From contig JABBOT010000004.1 of NCBI GenBank assembly GCA_016165875.1, forward strand, positions 31,401,866 to 31,465,865: DNA of 64,000 bases, given 5' to 3'. This document shows positions 11,995-25,500 of this stretch, in pieces. A model generated the notes under the pieces. That model was given only the letters and a program-made list of their open reading frames with translations. It searched no databases and was not told the origin of the DNA. The position numbers were made by a program, and so were the translations under genes. Origin of the DNA: Acanthopleura granulata (Eukaryota > Mollusca > Polyplacophora > Chitonida > Chitonidae). Position 1 is the stretch's first letter, and every line of letters begins with the position of its first letter.

Positions 11995-12390
11995 CGTGGT
12001 AAGACCCCATACCACTGTGGGTGTTACCCCTGGTGTGATCGTATACCCCTGTGGGTGTTACCACTGGTAAGATCCCACACCACTGTGAATGTTACCCCTG
12101 GTAGGCCCCAGTACCACTGTGGATGTTACCCCTGGTAGCCCCCCATACCACTTTGGATGTTACCTCTGGTAGGCCCCATACCACAGTGAATTTTACATCT
12201 ATAGCATTTTGGGTATTACACCTCATATGAACGCATACCATTCTGGGTGTTACATCTGATATGAACTCATACCATTTTGCTTGCTAAACCTCACATGGCC
12301 CCATATGTTGAGTGTTGCACCTTGTATGACCGCCATATCATTGTGGGTGTTATTCTGGTATGGCCCCATACCGCTGTGAGTGTATGGATA
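11995..12390 (+). repeat. Degenerate minisatellite, ~35-bp unit, about 11 copies
   Basis: Units follow the pattern CCATACCACTGTGGGTG then TTACCCCTGGTAAGACC, with growing divergence to the right (for example CATACCATTCTGGGTG and CATATCATTGTGGGTG). Further partial units appear near 12495 and 12870. Left copies are the best preserved, which gives the array a polarity. ORFs across it are by-products of the repeat. Confidence 0.85.
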
Positions 12391-13815
12391 TTGCTCTATT
12401 CCTCAGGTATCCCCAGAACACGTCATACACACATATATCACTATGACACAAGTTACTCCTCTTTTGTGAGCACCCCATGTCCATCTTCCTTCCTTGCAAT
12501 GGTGGGTGTAACTCCATAACCAATTGTAAGACTCTAAATGTTGTCCCTGGATGGATTCTACAAGCCTGCATCTAGCCATGAAGAGGTTGAGATAGACAGC
12601 CACTTTACCACAGGCATTCCACTGGAACAGACCAGCATCACTCGAGTATAATCCATGCAGACACTGTTTTGCCATGGGGATTACCGGAGGACAACCTATT
12701 GGTAATGGAGGTTTGCCACAGAAATCATGTTCTAGCCTCTGAGAGCCTTTCCCCGAACTAGGCCTGGACTGCTGTGGTCCTAACACCAGGACAAACCTCA
12801 ATCAAAACAGGGCACCTGTTTTCTTTCTTTGCTGTAGCCCTGGTGCCATTATGTCCATCAACATAACATGGCCACTGTTGGTGTTATATATACCCTACTG
12901 ACGAAGACCATCATTAACTTTGGTTTCCTCTGCCCATAAACATCAAATGAATTCTTCACTACAGTATTAAACTTCAATGAAATGAATACTTATTCAGTGT
13001 AATTCTTTGTCAGACGACATGGACATGCCTAAACTGTTATGCATACAAGTCTTAGAAAGATCCAGTATGATTCTTATCCAGTATGTTCATTACATGGAAC
13101 ACTGACTGTAAGCCCATACAGAAAAGAGAAGAAGAAAAAAAAAAGAATAAAACACCTGATCTTCTTACTTTGGCTGTAGTTATTACAGGGTAAAGAATGT
13201 CTTACAAACAAACCAAGTTTTGGTGTATAAAGTAGGTAAAATTTATTGGTAAGCGAGGGATGACCCCTACTGGCATGTGACACAGATTATCTGGGCAAGG
13301 TGAAATTGTAACAGTTATCTTGCCATAATACGCTGACAGGCCTAGAAGATACACAGCACTGGCTGATATTGGTCATATTACCCCGACTTCCACCTTTGCA
13401 CTGACACAGCACTCTGACTCATAACTCAAACACTCATAGCTGTGCAATAAACAAAACAACAAGATGCATACCTAACTCAAGTCTAGAATGACAGCAACTA
13501 AGAGTTACTTGATGTGTAACACAGAAAACAATCTCTTTTGCCACCAACAAATGTCAACCTAACCCAGCTGAGAGATTACTGTGTTTGAGCACCTGATATA
13601 GCAGTTCGTCTCTTTGAGTTTCCTTTCATAGTTATTTGTCCATAAGTATGAAAACAGTTTCAAAGCAAATGATCATGTTATAAAACTTAGTAATATCAAA
13701 AGCAAACGCTAATTTTTTTTGACACTTGAGTCGCTGACCAGAAAAAAAAAGAAAAGATATTACAAAAGGTCATTAGCCATGCACTATTGACACAGTCATA
13801 TGCATGAATTTGAAA
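12391..13815. other. Intergenic stretch, nothing identified
   Basis: Includes a somewhat GC-richer block at 12540-12800, where a 132-codon - strand frame is open, with no recognisable protein and no splice signals that I would trust. An A-rich run is at 13132-13144. Confidence 0.35.
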
Positions 13816-14109
13816 TCATCTGGCCTTCACCACTTCCTCTTGCAGTTTGACAAAAACTAAGCCCCGCTGGCAAGTATCTGTCACCAGGTTGATGTGACGT
13901 TTAGGTGTTAGATTTGGCTGTGCCATATAGTACAGGGAAGTGTGATAAATGACATGGATGTCACATATTGTGTTTGTCATAACTAAGTTCAAGTTCCTCA
14001 CACTGAGCACATTGCAAAACCAAGGGCAACTGAAGTAAAAGTCAGTGATGCTGAAAATTACAGTATCTATGTAAAATTTTGTCCCAACAAGTCCTATTTC
14101 TACATTGTG
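13816..14109 (-). CDS. Orphan candidate terminal exon, unknown protein, 97 codons
   Basis: On the - strand a good acceptor (ATGTTTCAG at 14118-14110) opens a frame of 97 codons ending in TGA at 13816-13818. The translation is hydrophobic in its first half (including ITDFYFSCPWFC) and polar and basic at its end (PNLTPKRHINLV, KLQEEVVKAR). I do not recognise the family. No upstream exon on the same strand could be matched, and the exon is on the strand of IPPK, downstream of its poly(A) signal. Alternatives are a lineage-specific gene, a remnant of a mobile element, or chance. A frame this long in AT-rich DNA, bounded exactly by a splice acceptor, makes chance less likely. Confidence 0.35.
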   Translation of the reverse strand, partial: HNVEIGLVGTKFYIDTVIFSITDFYFSCPWFCNVLSVRNLNLVMTNTICDIHVIYHTSLYYMAQPNLTPKRHINLVTDTCQRGLVFVKLQEEVVKAR

Positions 14110-14499
14110 CTGAAACATGTTTTTCTACTAGGACATCATTCCACATATCTTCCAAATAAGATCATTTAGAGTGATCAAACATACCGATAGTACATGTATA
14201 ATTCCAGTAACTCGAAGTGGGTAAGGAGTCATCAATAGTTGTGAAGTAAAAGTACTTATAGCATTTCATCTAAAGTTTAGTTAATTTCGTTAATTTCTTA
14301 TCCGAAAAAAACAAAGAATTGGCATTGAAAGGATCATACTGAGGCCTTTATGTGCTTACGAATGCTCATGTACAGGCCAAAATTTGTGAAATAAGTAATT
14401 GCTATATTCTTCTTTCAGTATGTACTGTAACTAGAATTAGATTTGCAATTTATATACTAGTCAAACAAAATGCATTGAGAATATTTCCATCTTTTTTAG

Positions 14500-14636
14500 A
14501 TTTTCATCACACTGTGCCTAAAAGACACAAAAATCATGATGGTATTCTGGATTTGGATTCAAGTGTACCAGCTGAAGATGAGATATTCAGCAAATTTGTT
14601 GAGCGTCTAGGTCGTCCAATAGTGGAGGTTCCTTGA
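14500..14636 (+). CDS. Orphan candidate terminal exon, unknown protein, 44 codons
   Basis: A strong acceptor (CCATCTTTTTTAG, ending at 14499) leads into a frame that needs one base from an earlier exon and ends with TGA at 14634-14636. The peptide has a coding-like composition (DGILDLDSSVPAEDEIF, then KFVERLGRPIVEVP). No earlier + strand exon was identified between the BTG poly(A) signal and here. It lies on the strand opposite to, and to the right of, the other orphan exon at 13816-14109, so the two cannot both be ends of ordinary convergent genes. Family unknown. Confidence 0.3.
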
Positions 14637-16014
14637 CACAAAACACGCTTTATGATTTTGTTTGACTCTACGTAAATTAGTTCAGCAACAAGGATGTATT
14701 TAACATAAATACCCATTGGTACTTCCCAGCGTACATGACTCCATCATTAACTCAATAGGCTGCATGAGCTTGACCCTGAAATACACATTCACATCACTGC
14801 AATGAGAAAATAGGCACCATAGAGGGTAAGAAATGTAAATTATGCTGTAGGCAAAAAACTTACAACTATCAACCACTGCAAATGAAACCAAACAAAAGCA
14901 AGTTACATTAACTCATTTTACCATGATACATGCAATATGAACTGTCAATTAAGCTGGTTTCTAAAGAAAGTAAAAAGATACGTCTGTATGTAATCCCACA
15001 CATGTACTGGGAAACAGACAGTTATATAACTGTGGATGGCAGATCTTGTAGTCAGGACAAGAAAAAATTATATTTCTTATACGCATATCACATTAAACAA
15101 GGATTTATTCATCAGTATACAAGTAAGCTTTGGTTAATAACAAAGAAAACTGTCAACCAACTAACAAAGAAAATATTGAACAAAGTTTGTAAGTATTATA
15201 ACAGTTAAATCCATACTTGTCAACACAACTAAAGGTATAAAAAATATGTTTGGATGAATACTGGAACTAATCAATCATCAAATCAACATAGTGTTCATTA
15301 AAAATTTGGACTTTAATCTGCATGGAGAGAACATAAAATGTTTGCTTACATCTGACAACAGTTTCCTTATAACATCAATTAAAGTGGCATATATTTCCAG
15401 CAAAGATTGTTGTACCCTGGTTGACAAATCTGTACAAAGCATGTACTTTACACTTGTAGTATTGATTCTGCCTGTCAATTTCAAAGGATTCAAGTTCAGC
15501 AGACAAAAATCTTGATGCATAGAGTGGTAAAGCCATAGATCTCTCAGATATTTATAGCTTCTTATCAACTAAGGAAGATACATAAAACTTATCAAAGAAG
15601 TTTAACTTCTGTGGTGAAATCTACTAGTAATTGGCCATATGAAACAGGTCATCATATGCCATGAAAGTAAAGGGATAAAGTTAATAGACTATATTCTTGT
15701 GTCTCTTTCAGTTGGTGTCTAGAGTCACTGGGAATTCGACACTTAAAAAAAAAATGCAACAAGTAAAGATACTCTGATCAGCAGATATATATTGCAGCAA
15801 AGTCAACGCAGATCATAAATGCATCTTTAAGATATACATACATATATGCATGTTCTAGCGCTGCCTCTACTTCTATGCCTGTTAAAAAAAAAAGTTTTTC
15901 ATCACTCTTCCACTCTCTTTCATGAGCACACAGCCCAGCTTCCATAAGTAAGCTGCATTACATACGACATGGAAAAACGTCAAGTATTCGTCATGTATAG
16001 AACAATGTAGAAAC

Positions 16015-16048
<34 letters not shown>

Positions 16049-19000
16049 CAGACCTGCATTTATCTCTTACATCATCTCTACTTTCCACATCTTAGGTTAC
16101 TTCTTGCAGAACTGGTCAAGTTCAGAGCAATGTGGAGGTGTGGTAAGAATGTCAAGGAGGCCAACACAAGCAGCTGAGAAATTTAATATACATACTTTAC
16201 TAGTATTACAGTGGAAGTTGCATGGTATCAGTTTTCCTGCTAACTTTATACCAGACTTATCAAGCCAAGTGAATGGTAAGAGTTTTCATAGCATATACTC
16301 ACAGGTTAACCAATTAAATCAAGCAGACTCTCAGCAAAGCATTATGTAGCACCATACAAAAATGGATACGTCATATAAAAGGTAAGAAAATGAAAGTACA
16401 AGGGAAATTAATAAATATTCATGCTGCGATGTTGCACACCAGCCTATAATTACCTCATTTTTTTTTCTTTAACAAATGCTGTGAACTATACACTACATAT
16501 AAAGTAAATGGTAACTAACTGATGAGTAATGAAATGACTAGTGGCTACACTGCACTTCCAATTCATAAATATGTAATGATGTAAGTTACCAATGGCTAAA
16601 ATTTACTTTATTTAAAACATACACACACTGTATTTCTTGTTTGTAACCATCTGACAAAAATTAAAATACAGCTCTACTGACATTTTACATATATATCAAT
16701 AAAATATGAGTGTTTCACACAGAACGAGCATGATCCAGTTTACACATTAATATGGATAGTTCTGTCACTGTTCTCTCTTAAACTGGTGTCTATTTGGGTC
16801 AAGCTATATGTTTACTGGCATCTTTAAGAAGTAAGCAGACTTCATATTGCAAACCTGTTTCTGATTGATTTTAGCACAAAATTCCCACAATATAAAGTAT
16901 GACTATGAGGAAATTATGTTGTGACCACAGAGCTCCATCATCTTGTCTGCCACACTGGAGACCTATTAACATGATCTGGTACACATGCACCGACAGATAT
17001 GTACTCCATAGGGAGGTGATGTTGCACTGGAACAGTATATTCTGGGAATAGAGATTTCAGGCATCAGAATCACAACATATGAACATTTACTTGTGACACA
17101 CTAATACGATCTTCTTACACAGCACACCAAATCTAACAATGCCACAAAAATAGCTTCATAAAACACAGTTACGCAAATACACGTATTCAACTTTACCATA
17201 CAGAGTAACTTATTAAAACTTATACCTATATACCTACATATATTCATATAAATAAATATTTTAAAATGAAAAATATTTATTATTAACAGACATAACAACA
17301 CAAGAGACTCAACAAGATTAGCCAGTAATAAGAGGTATATCAAATTAGTTTAAAAACTAAAACTGGACTGCCGTGTTTAAACATTACAGAAACAAATTAT
17401 GATATGAAGTAATTATTTCTGTATAGTAAAGCCAATGTAGATAAAGGACATGATGTTCACATGTTATATACAGGGCTTGATATATGCAAAGAATGATTAA
17501 CCAAATTAAATAAAACATTTGCCAAAAGAACTCATTTTATGTAAACAAAATCTTTTGCCTCTTTGTGACCCTATACCAAATTTGGTGAGCTCGGTTTTTT
17601 ATTTTCAAATACAGAAAACTATGATATTATCGGTAAAACTGTTTTACAAAATGCCTGATGTGTATAATTAAACAGGTATAACTAAGACTTCTATCATCAA
17701 AGTTTTCAAATCCAGCTATTTCTCTTGGAATTGGAATATTCATTTATCATGGTTAATTGTAGCTGTTTTGGAAATGCAAAAATATTTTAATTTCTCTACC
17801 AACAAATCTTAGAGAACAGTGGTTTTGTAAATTAAATACAAAACTAAGTCTTTCCTACTACAATTATCTATTCAAACAGGACACAATTTCATGCATTTCA
17901 TGTTTCATATTTATATAAAACATTTTTCACTTGTAACATTTTTAAGACTGCAATAAATAAAAATTGTCCTTGTAGTGGTGAACCTACTCAATGCAGCTAG
18001 TACAAGAGCCAACAAGATAAATTCCAACATTTCAGAATGCCTCATATCAAACCCTGTACATGGTGTTATCAACCACAGTTAAAATATTCTCTGTAACAAA
18101 TCTTAGGCTTATTGACCTTTAATTGTATCATTAAATGCTGAGATACAATAAATAATACAACACATCAGACAGACTGAACATATATATACACACTTTATCA
18201 TACATATACGCACACATAGAAATATATGTAGATCCAACTGGGTAATGATATGCCCTCTTCTATTCCAGTAAAAATTGCCGCGAGTTCTACTTTCAACCTT
18301 ACTGGAGCCACGTTTTAACAAGATTTAAATGCAGTTCGAATATTTGATGTATACAGATGTAAACTGTACATGGACAAGGATACCAGGCAGTTTAACAAGG
18401 TAGTACATGACTATCTAGCACTGACTAAAATCTAACTGCCTACAGATCTAGTGTGGACTGGAACAGGGCATGTGTACTTTCACCATGCACCCTAATGGCT
18501 ACCTATCAACACACATTTTGATATAAGGTCACTTAACTGACCCAGATACACTTTCACAGCATACATTGACCTTTCTGTCACCAGACATTCGTTTACACAC
18601 TGGTGAGTATTTTAAAACGGTGTCAGCTCCAAGTTCACCTCCCATCCCAAAATCACAGAGTCACAGATTTTGCATCATGCCGTCAGCAAACCGCAGCGTC
18701 TCTGAATTTACTGCAAATAAATAAGATCACTGAATGCTTTCCAGTCAATATATGGAGTTGAACACATGAACCTTTGGGTTCAGCCATCAAACAACTTTGT
18801 AAGTATAAAGTCTCCAATCAAAATAAAGATCACAGATTCCACTTGACATGTAAACAATAGCATATAAAACAACCCAATATTTTGATTTATACACTCAGCT
18901 GACTGGTGTTGTTTTGTCTTGTGCACACAGCAGAGGCAATCTTCACACAAAAAACGTTTTGTTTTGTCTTGGTTCCAATCTGCCACACTTTCTTTTTTTT

Positions 19001-19235
19001 TTTTTCAGTTCTCATCTGTCTGTCACTGAATTCATGTGGCATAATTTCATGTGGAGAAATATAAAACTTAATGAAGACCTACAGATGATTTGTTGTGCTG
19101 AGATCCATGTGATAAACACTTGCCTTAGGAACTGTTTCACCAACAATCAGAGATTTGCTTCCAGAAAGCATTCCTAAAGCCATTCAGAAGGGTATTATAT
19201 GTTCCAGTGGGAAGCGCTTGGATTAAAACACCTTA
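14637..19235. other. Intergenic stretch between orphan exons and IPPK 3' end
   Basis: Very AT-rich DNA. It contains a long A-rich run at 16014-16048 and T-rich runs near 18990. No ORF longer than 100 codons and no recognisable domain. Confidence 0.4.
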
Positions 19236-19283
19236 TTTATTGTTTTTTCAAAAGAAGATTGCAGAGTTCCTCCTTGATCGTTG
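19236..19283 (-). terminator. IPPK 3' end with poly(A) signal
   Basis: On the - strand an AATAAA occurs 43 nt beyond the IPPK stop codon (complement of 19236-19241). A very short 3' UTR is therefore possible. Other AATAAA words exist further downstream, so the true cleavage site is not fixed. Confidence 0.45.
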
Positions 19284-19539
19284 TCAGTGTTGAAAGCCTG
19301 GGACTTTGGACGATTCCTGCACACATTCAGCTCTGCCCAGATTGCTGCTATCTCTCTCCAGCATGTGGGCTTTCCTGTAAGCCTCCATTATATCCAGGTC
19401 CTGCTGAAAGTACTTTGGGATTTTGTCAAATGGCTTGGGGTCTAAGTCTATGGTGCCCACAGAAAACTTGTAAAGCTGACCATCCAGGTCCACTAAGGTC
19501 TGGTCCGGGTTGTTTGCCACGTAGCGGGAGTCAGATTCA
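19284..19539 (-). CDS. IPPK: IPPK exon 14, terminal
   Basis: 256 nt, residues 417-500 and stop. After acceptor GATTCCAG it encodes an acidic linker, then LYKFSVGTIDLDPKPF and DKIPKYFQQDLDIM, matching human FAFSVSVLDLDLKPY and ESIPHQYKLDGKI. The Asp, Lys, Lys and Tyr at 447, 451, 455 and 459 line up with the metal- and substrate-binding residues of plant IPK1. Ends KVPGFQH. Confidence 0.95.
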
Positions 19540-22500
19540 CTGGAATCATAACAAGGTGAACATGTATAAACATCTGGGCCAATAAGTTCAGTCTGATGGC
19601 TACGAATACTCCTCATCGAATACATGTCAGTTAAAACACAGGGAAAAGAATTCTTTCCAACAAAATTAGCAGACGTTTCCCCCCATTAGTAAATTGATTA
19701 GTTTCGGCCATTTTGGTGAAAGGTTTTGTACATATATATATATATATATGAAATGCTGATTTCCCTTAAAAATAGCTGAAATCAGCTTATGGCTGAAACT
19801 TATTATCCCTTAATACACCATTCATACTACATTTACTTTAAAGTAAATGAACAGAACTGTGATGCTGTGCAAAACAATCTTGATCTTTACGACATTTTTA
19901 GCAATTTCATTGCTGAATTTAAAAGTCCATCTGGATGAAGTATGGCCTTCATTAGGCATCACAGAAACATTTGTTTTTTCTTCCAATATCTCAGGATTGA
20001 CTGCACTTTCTTTCAAAACATAAGAACTTTTAAGAGGGCCCCTGTCCTGACAATTTTGCACAGAGAATGGTTCAACCATCTGCTGAGTCCTTATATACAT
20101 GGAATAATGCATTTTGTGAAATAATTAATGATTCTACAATACTGTCCATGACCATGAAAATGGCGTTTATTGTACGTGTATTTTGACACATACGACAAAT
20201 GTATGAAGTGTTCTTTAAAGGATCTGGTGGAAATTTTTGCTTTTCATGTGTGGAAATAAGTTAGCAAATGATATCGGAGAGAAACAACTCCATGTCTGGC
20301 TGCATATCCTACACCAGAAGTTACCAACTTAGGTTCGTATCATGGGATTACCACAGTAACTTTATACTGTTCCATTATGTGATTAACAAAAGGTGTCCCA
20401 TAACACACCACGTCTGCTACACTCAAGGGTACTGATACATATGATACACACTGTATTTCACAATATCTGCGTCAGACCGGCAATCAATTCCCGATACCTA
20501 TGCAATCAGAAATAACGCATAATACAGTTAGCCTACTGAGGGTAGCAGATCACTTTACCAATACTGTACACACTTCAGAAAACTTCCAGGACAGATCCAC
20601 AGGCTATAACTGCAATGAAATCGCATCTTAGTCGGTTGTGGCTAGGACTACAGTCCTCAAAGACGAGCAAGTACACACATACAAATACATTATTAACACT
20701 GCTAAAGAACGTAAGTTGTAACACTGCTCTGCCAACAAGTGACAGCCAACTTTTACAGTCAAAATAAATGTAAGTTTACAGTGGGCCCTACTTTCTGAAT
20801 ACAAACATTAGAAAACATACTAATATAAAACACCTGTTCAACGATGTCTCCAGTCTCATGATGTAATTGATCATGAGAGAATACACCTACATGTAGACTA
20901 TATATGTATATTTATTTATGTATATAACTTTCAACATGTATACATACATCTTTGCATTATCTACATGTACCTGTAAAACTGAACTACATGTCACTATCAA
21001 AATAAACACACAGTTCAGCTGTTTTTCAAGTCTATGTATATATGTGTTTTCAATTCTAACGGTGAGGAGACATTCTGATGAGGGCTAGAATAAAGTATGA
21101 AATAAATATATTTAGTATTAAACAAGAGAAATAACCTTACTTACACACATAAATTCTATTAATACCTAATATAAAACTACATGCCTCTGGTACAACTACA
21201 GTGGTTTAAATAAAATTCACAGTAGAACTTAACTGTACATGTAATACATATCAGCTTTGGTCAATACACTACACACACCCACAGCTTCTACAGCCCCATT
21301 TAAAAGACCCGCAATAGACAGCATTTACCTGCGTCAAGCAGGCGGCACACCCTACAAATTAGGTCAGTCGTCAGCAGTTTTATTGGCAAACAACCTTCTT
21401 CATGACAAAAGCCTATTGATTTTACAGTCCAGGAATCAAAGCCTGCTACAACACCTGCTCTAGGCAAAAATGACTACACAGCAGGCACGTAAGCAGTGGG
21501 AAAATATTGACTTCCACAAATACCATTACCGTAAAGAATCCCAAAAAGTAGAATGTAGAATTCATGTGGAAAAATTGTGTGTGAAAATCTTCAGCTGAAA
21601 TGTACTGATATTTAAAAGAAACTACATAGCAGTGACTTTGTTTAATATATTAAAATACAAAATGGTATATAATTGTGTTTTTGCACACGCTAGAATGAGG
21701 ATAAACTCCCAAAAATTTAAACAGGAAACTAAGGCCAGAGAAAGGCTACACAAAGCCATTTGTATGGATTTAATCAACTTTTTTCATATCAGTTGAATCG
21801 TATGAACCAAATAAGAAACTGAAAAATTTCACCCCAAACAGTGATAAAATAAAAAATTCTCAGTCCTCTTTTTACACCAGCAGAATGTTGCACAAGACTG
21901 CAAAATTGTTAAAATTAAGACGAGATAAAACAGTAAAGACACATATTCACTGACAAAAACTAATTTTTGACTGAAGGCCACACTGTCAGTTATTATCCAG
22001 TCAATCTGATATAATTTGCAGCACATATGTGATGTAACAACCTGCATTGTACAGATATTAAAAGGGGATAATGCACTGATAAAGTGAGCAAATTGCAGAG
22101 ATGTTTGCCACCTCTGAAGACAAAGTAATGCCTTTTGCCTTCACGCTGACTCAAACAACTCACACAGGATAACCCCCCCACCCCACCCGCCCCATCCCCT
22201 TCCTGAGGTTTCAGTTTCATCATGTTTAGACATAAAGCTGCCCTCCCACAACTATGGTTGCTGTTCACAGTGACTACCTGATATGATAACGCTGCAGAGA
22301 AGCTTCTGGAGAAGGACTACTCAATACCCAGCAATTACTTGCAACAGAACCAGACACTCTTTCATCAGTCACCATCAACACAAGGTCCTTTGGTCAGATA
22401 TTTTGCTAGCATAATAATGCACAAGAGGAAGCCAACTACATCTATTGGGTATAGGACATTTTGCCTGATGGACATTTCCTCACAGGATATTCCTGGATGG

Positions 22501-25500
22501 ATCCCCTTACGACACTAACATGAAAGTAACTAATCATATTATATAATAAAAAATAGAGAGTATATTTATGTATATATAGATTGTTATAAAGGAGATTTAA
22601 ATACAAAGTGTTGCCTCACATTCTGCCAAATAAATTCATGACTCCTGTCTATAACATTGGGGATTAAAATTGATTGCTCATTCCTTGGTCTTATAAAAAG
22701 CTGTATTGTACCTGGGATTGGTGACACTAAGCATACCGCTCTGTATTTGGCTAACAGATTAAAACTTGCTTCTGCATCCAAGCATTGTCTCCTTCCATCT
22801 CAGATTAGTGACATTGAATTCTTCCCCAAGGTGAGTTGATTTTAGGGCCTTCATTACACTTGCGTAAGGAATTATTTCATTACCTTTTTTTTTTTTTTTA
22901 ATCCTCATGTATGAAAGCATTCAAGACGGGCAACGAAACAGACACTGGAAAAGCTTCAGAGAACAGACAGAGACTGAAGAGATGCCGGTCACTGGTTTAC
23001 CAGGTAATATACCTGATATGATATTTATACCATGTTACAAACAAAGCTATTCTGCCAAAATGCCACAGATTGTACATTTTTGCGCAAAAATTTTATGTAT
23101 GTTCTACGAAGATAACTTATACTAAACTACACCACATTAGAACAAAAAATATTGATTTCCTGGTTATTCATATGCATTAGGGGAAATTGTCCATAGTGAA
23201 GATGTCCATAAGCCATATCCAACAACTTAAGTTTATTTATTTATTTATTTTATGGGTCTTTCACACTGTACTCAAGAATATTTCACTTATACAACAGCTG
23301 CCAGCATTAGGAGGACACCAGGGAGAGCCCGGGGAGACCCATGACCATCCGTGGGTTGCTGAGGGACTTGCCCATGTACGGCTGGACAGGAAGCCAGCAT
23401 GAGATGCCAACACCTTAAGAGATCTATGAATAAACTTCAGCATTTATTATTGCACAACACTGAATGACAACACTAAGAGTAAAATTTAATTTTTGAACAC
23501 AATAACAAAGAATCCAAAATATCCTGTATTGCAATTACATGAGTTGTATATACCGAAAAGTACTGAACTGAACTTGTTGTCGTGGAGATAGCAAAACTGG
23601 TTTGACCCATTGGAACACTGTATGTGCATTTCCATTTATTTATTATTTATAAGTACATCTGAGAGAGTATTAAGTTTTCTCAGACAGCCTATCCCTTTTC
23701 ATGCCTCTGTCATATAAATCTAACCTATATATACACACAGCATACATGTACTGTAACACCAAGGGTGCACACTCTTACAACCCCCTCCCTACCTCCATAC
23801 AGCTTACCTCTCTACCAACAGTTAAGCTTCTCCCCATTTAATCTGAGAAGGAGAGGGAAAAATTCACCATAATATGTTCGTGTTCTTGGAAGTACCACCA
23901 TCCATTGTAAAACTGACACAGTTTTAGAGGTTGTAGGGTAATATCATGGCATTATACGCAGGTGTTTTGTCAGGGGCCGATGGCCTGAGATAATGTGTGT
24001 CAATCATATGACCTCCTGCAGCATGCACCAATCATATGGTGAAATTCTGCTGACTGAAACTCCAGCTGACGGATGGGCTTAATCAGCTGACAGGTGATAC
24101 AATAAACCCTATAAAATGATCACAAATATGTCTCTCATGGTCCCACTTGTGCCTGACATTAACAACAATAAATGTCACACCACATCCCTGAAATCCACAT
24201 TCCAAATAAAAGCTGTCTGGATGAAAACTACGCTGAAGGTTAAAGGGACCCAGAATTAACCCTGACAGTATGATTATGCAACGCAAAGGGCTTAAATTAT
24301 GTAAAGTAAATTTTTAACAGATGTGAAAAAACATGTCTAATTTTCATCTATATATTTCACTGTAAAATGATTAGATTTAATTAGTCAATCACTGTCAAAT
24401 TCTGCACAGGTAAGCAACAGAAAATGCATTTCATGTACCTATAGCAGCCATCATCCTCTTGGACATCTATGTACACTATGTAACATTACCTCTAACAGTG
24501 CCACTCTGGTGCTATGTTTTAAGTCTTTAATTCCTTCAGCTTCAGGCTAGGTTTACCTTTATCAAGTGGTCAGGTAAGAATGCAACATATGGACAAAGTA
24601 ATTCCACCTGAGGCTAACTTATTTCCCTGCTTTTGCAATTTATCCACAGCAGCCCTAATCTCACAGATGTAAGCCTCTTAGTTTACCTGCACACAGCTAT
24701 CCGACACTGGCATATAAATACTGATAAAAACATGCTCAAAGTTTTAACACTCAGTAAATCCTAATATGTGCATTTCAGTTACATCATTGTGACAACAGGG
24801 TGATGTCCTGAAACAAAATGTCATCGATTTACTGCACAGTATGGCTACCTAACAAACTACCCACAGTATATCCAAAAACTTGCAATATTACCAATCATAA
24901 CTCACTCAAGAACATAATTCTTAAGGTCGGTCTAAAATTAAATACTTTTTTTTCTATATTCCATATACCACTCTATGTGAAAAATTGACCTTACAGTGCT
25001 ATTTGTTTTATGCTTAGAACAAACTATCCTTAGAATATCATGAAATTTGCAATAATGGCAACCCTAACTCACTCAAGAACATCATTCGGTAGATAAATCT
25101 TATTTTGTTTAGTTATTTTTCTATTTTGTATATATCACTCAATGTTAAAAGTGACTGATTGACCCTAGAAACCTGTAAATCTGAGATGTGACATCATGTC
25201 ACAAAGGGGCGTAACCTTGTTGTAACAATGTATCTAAAAACCTGCCTATTACATGTTAGATGAATAATCAATAAAGCTGAAACCAAAATGTTTTGTTTAT
25301 TACTTACTGCAGATTTTCTAACAGAGGATATTATGAAATTTAGCTTTTTACTTACACCATCTTCGCACACTTGCTTCTATTTATTTATCTGATATTTAAT
25401 GCAACACACAATAATTTTTCTCATAAATAATGGCAGCCAGTTTTATGGGTGCAGGCAACAACCAGGAGTATGAAACATCAACCTCTAAAATTTTAACATC

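Noticed and set aside
13816..14109. Idea that this orphan exon is CENPP, the neighbour of IPPK in human
   Set aside because: The peptide does not resemble the CENP-P C-terminus as I remember it; no support for the synteny.
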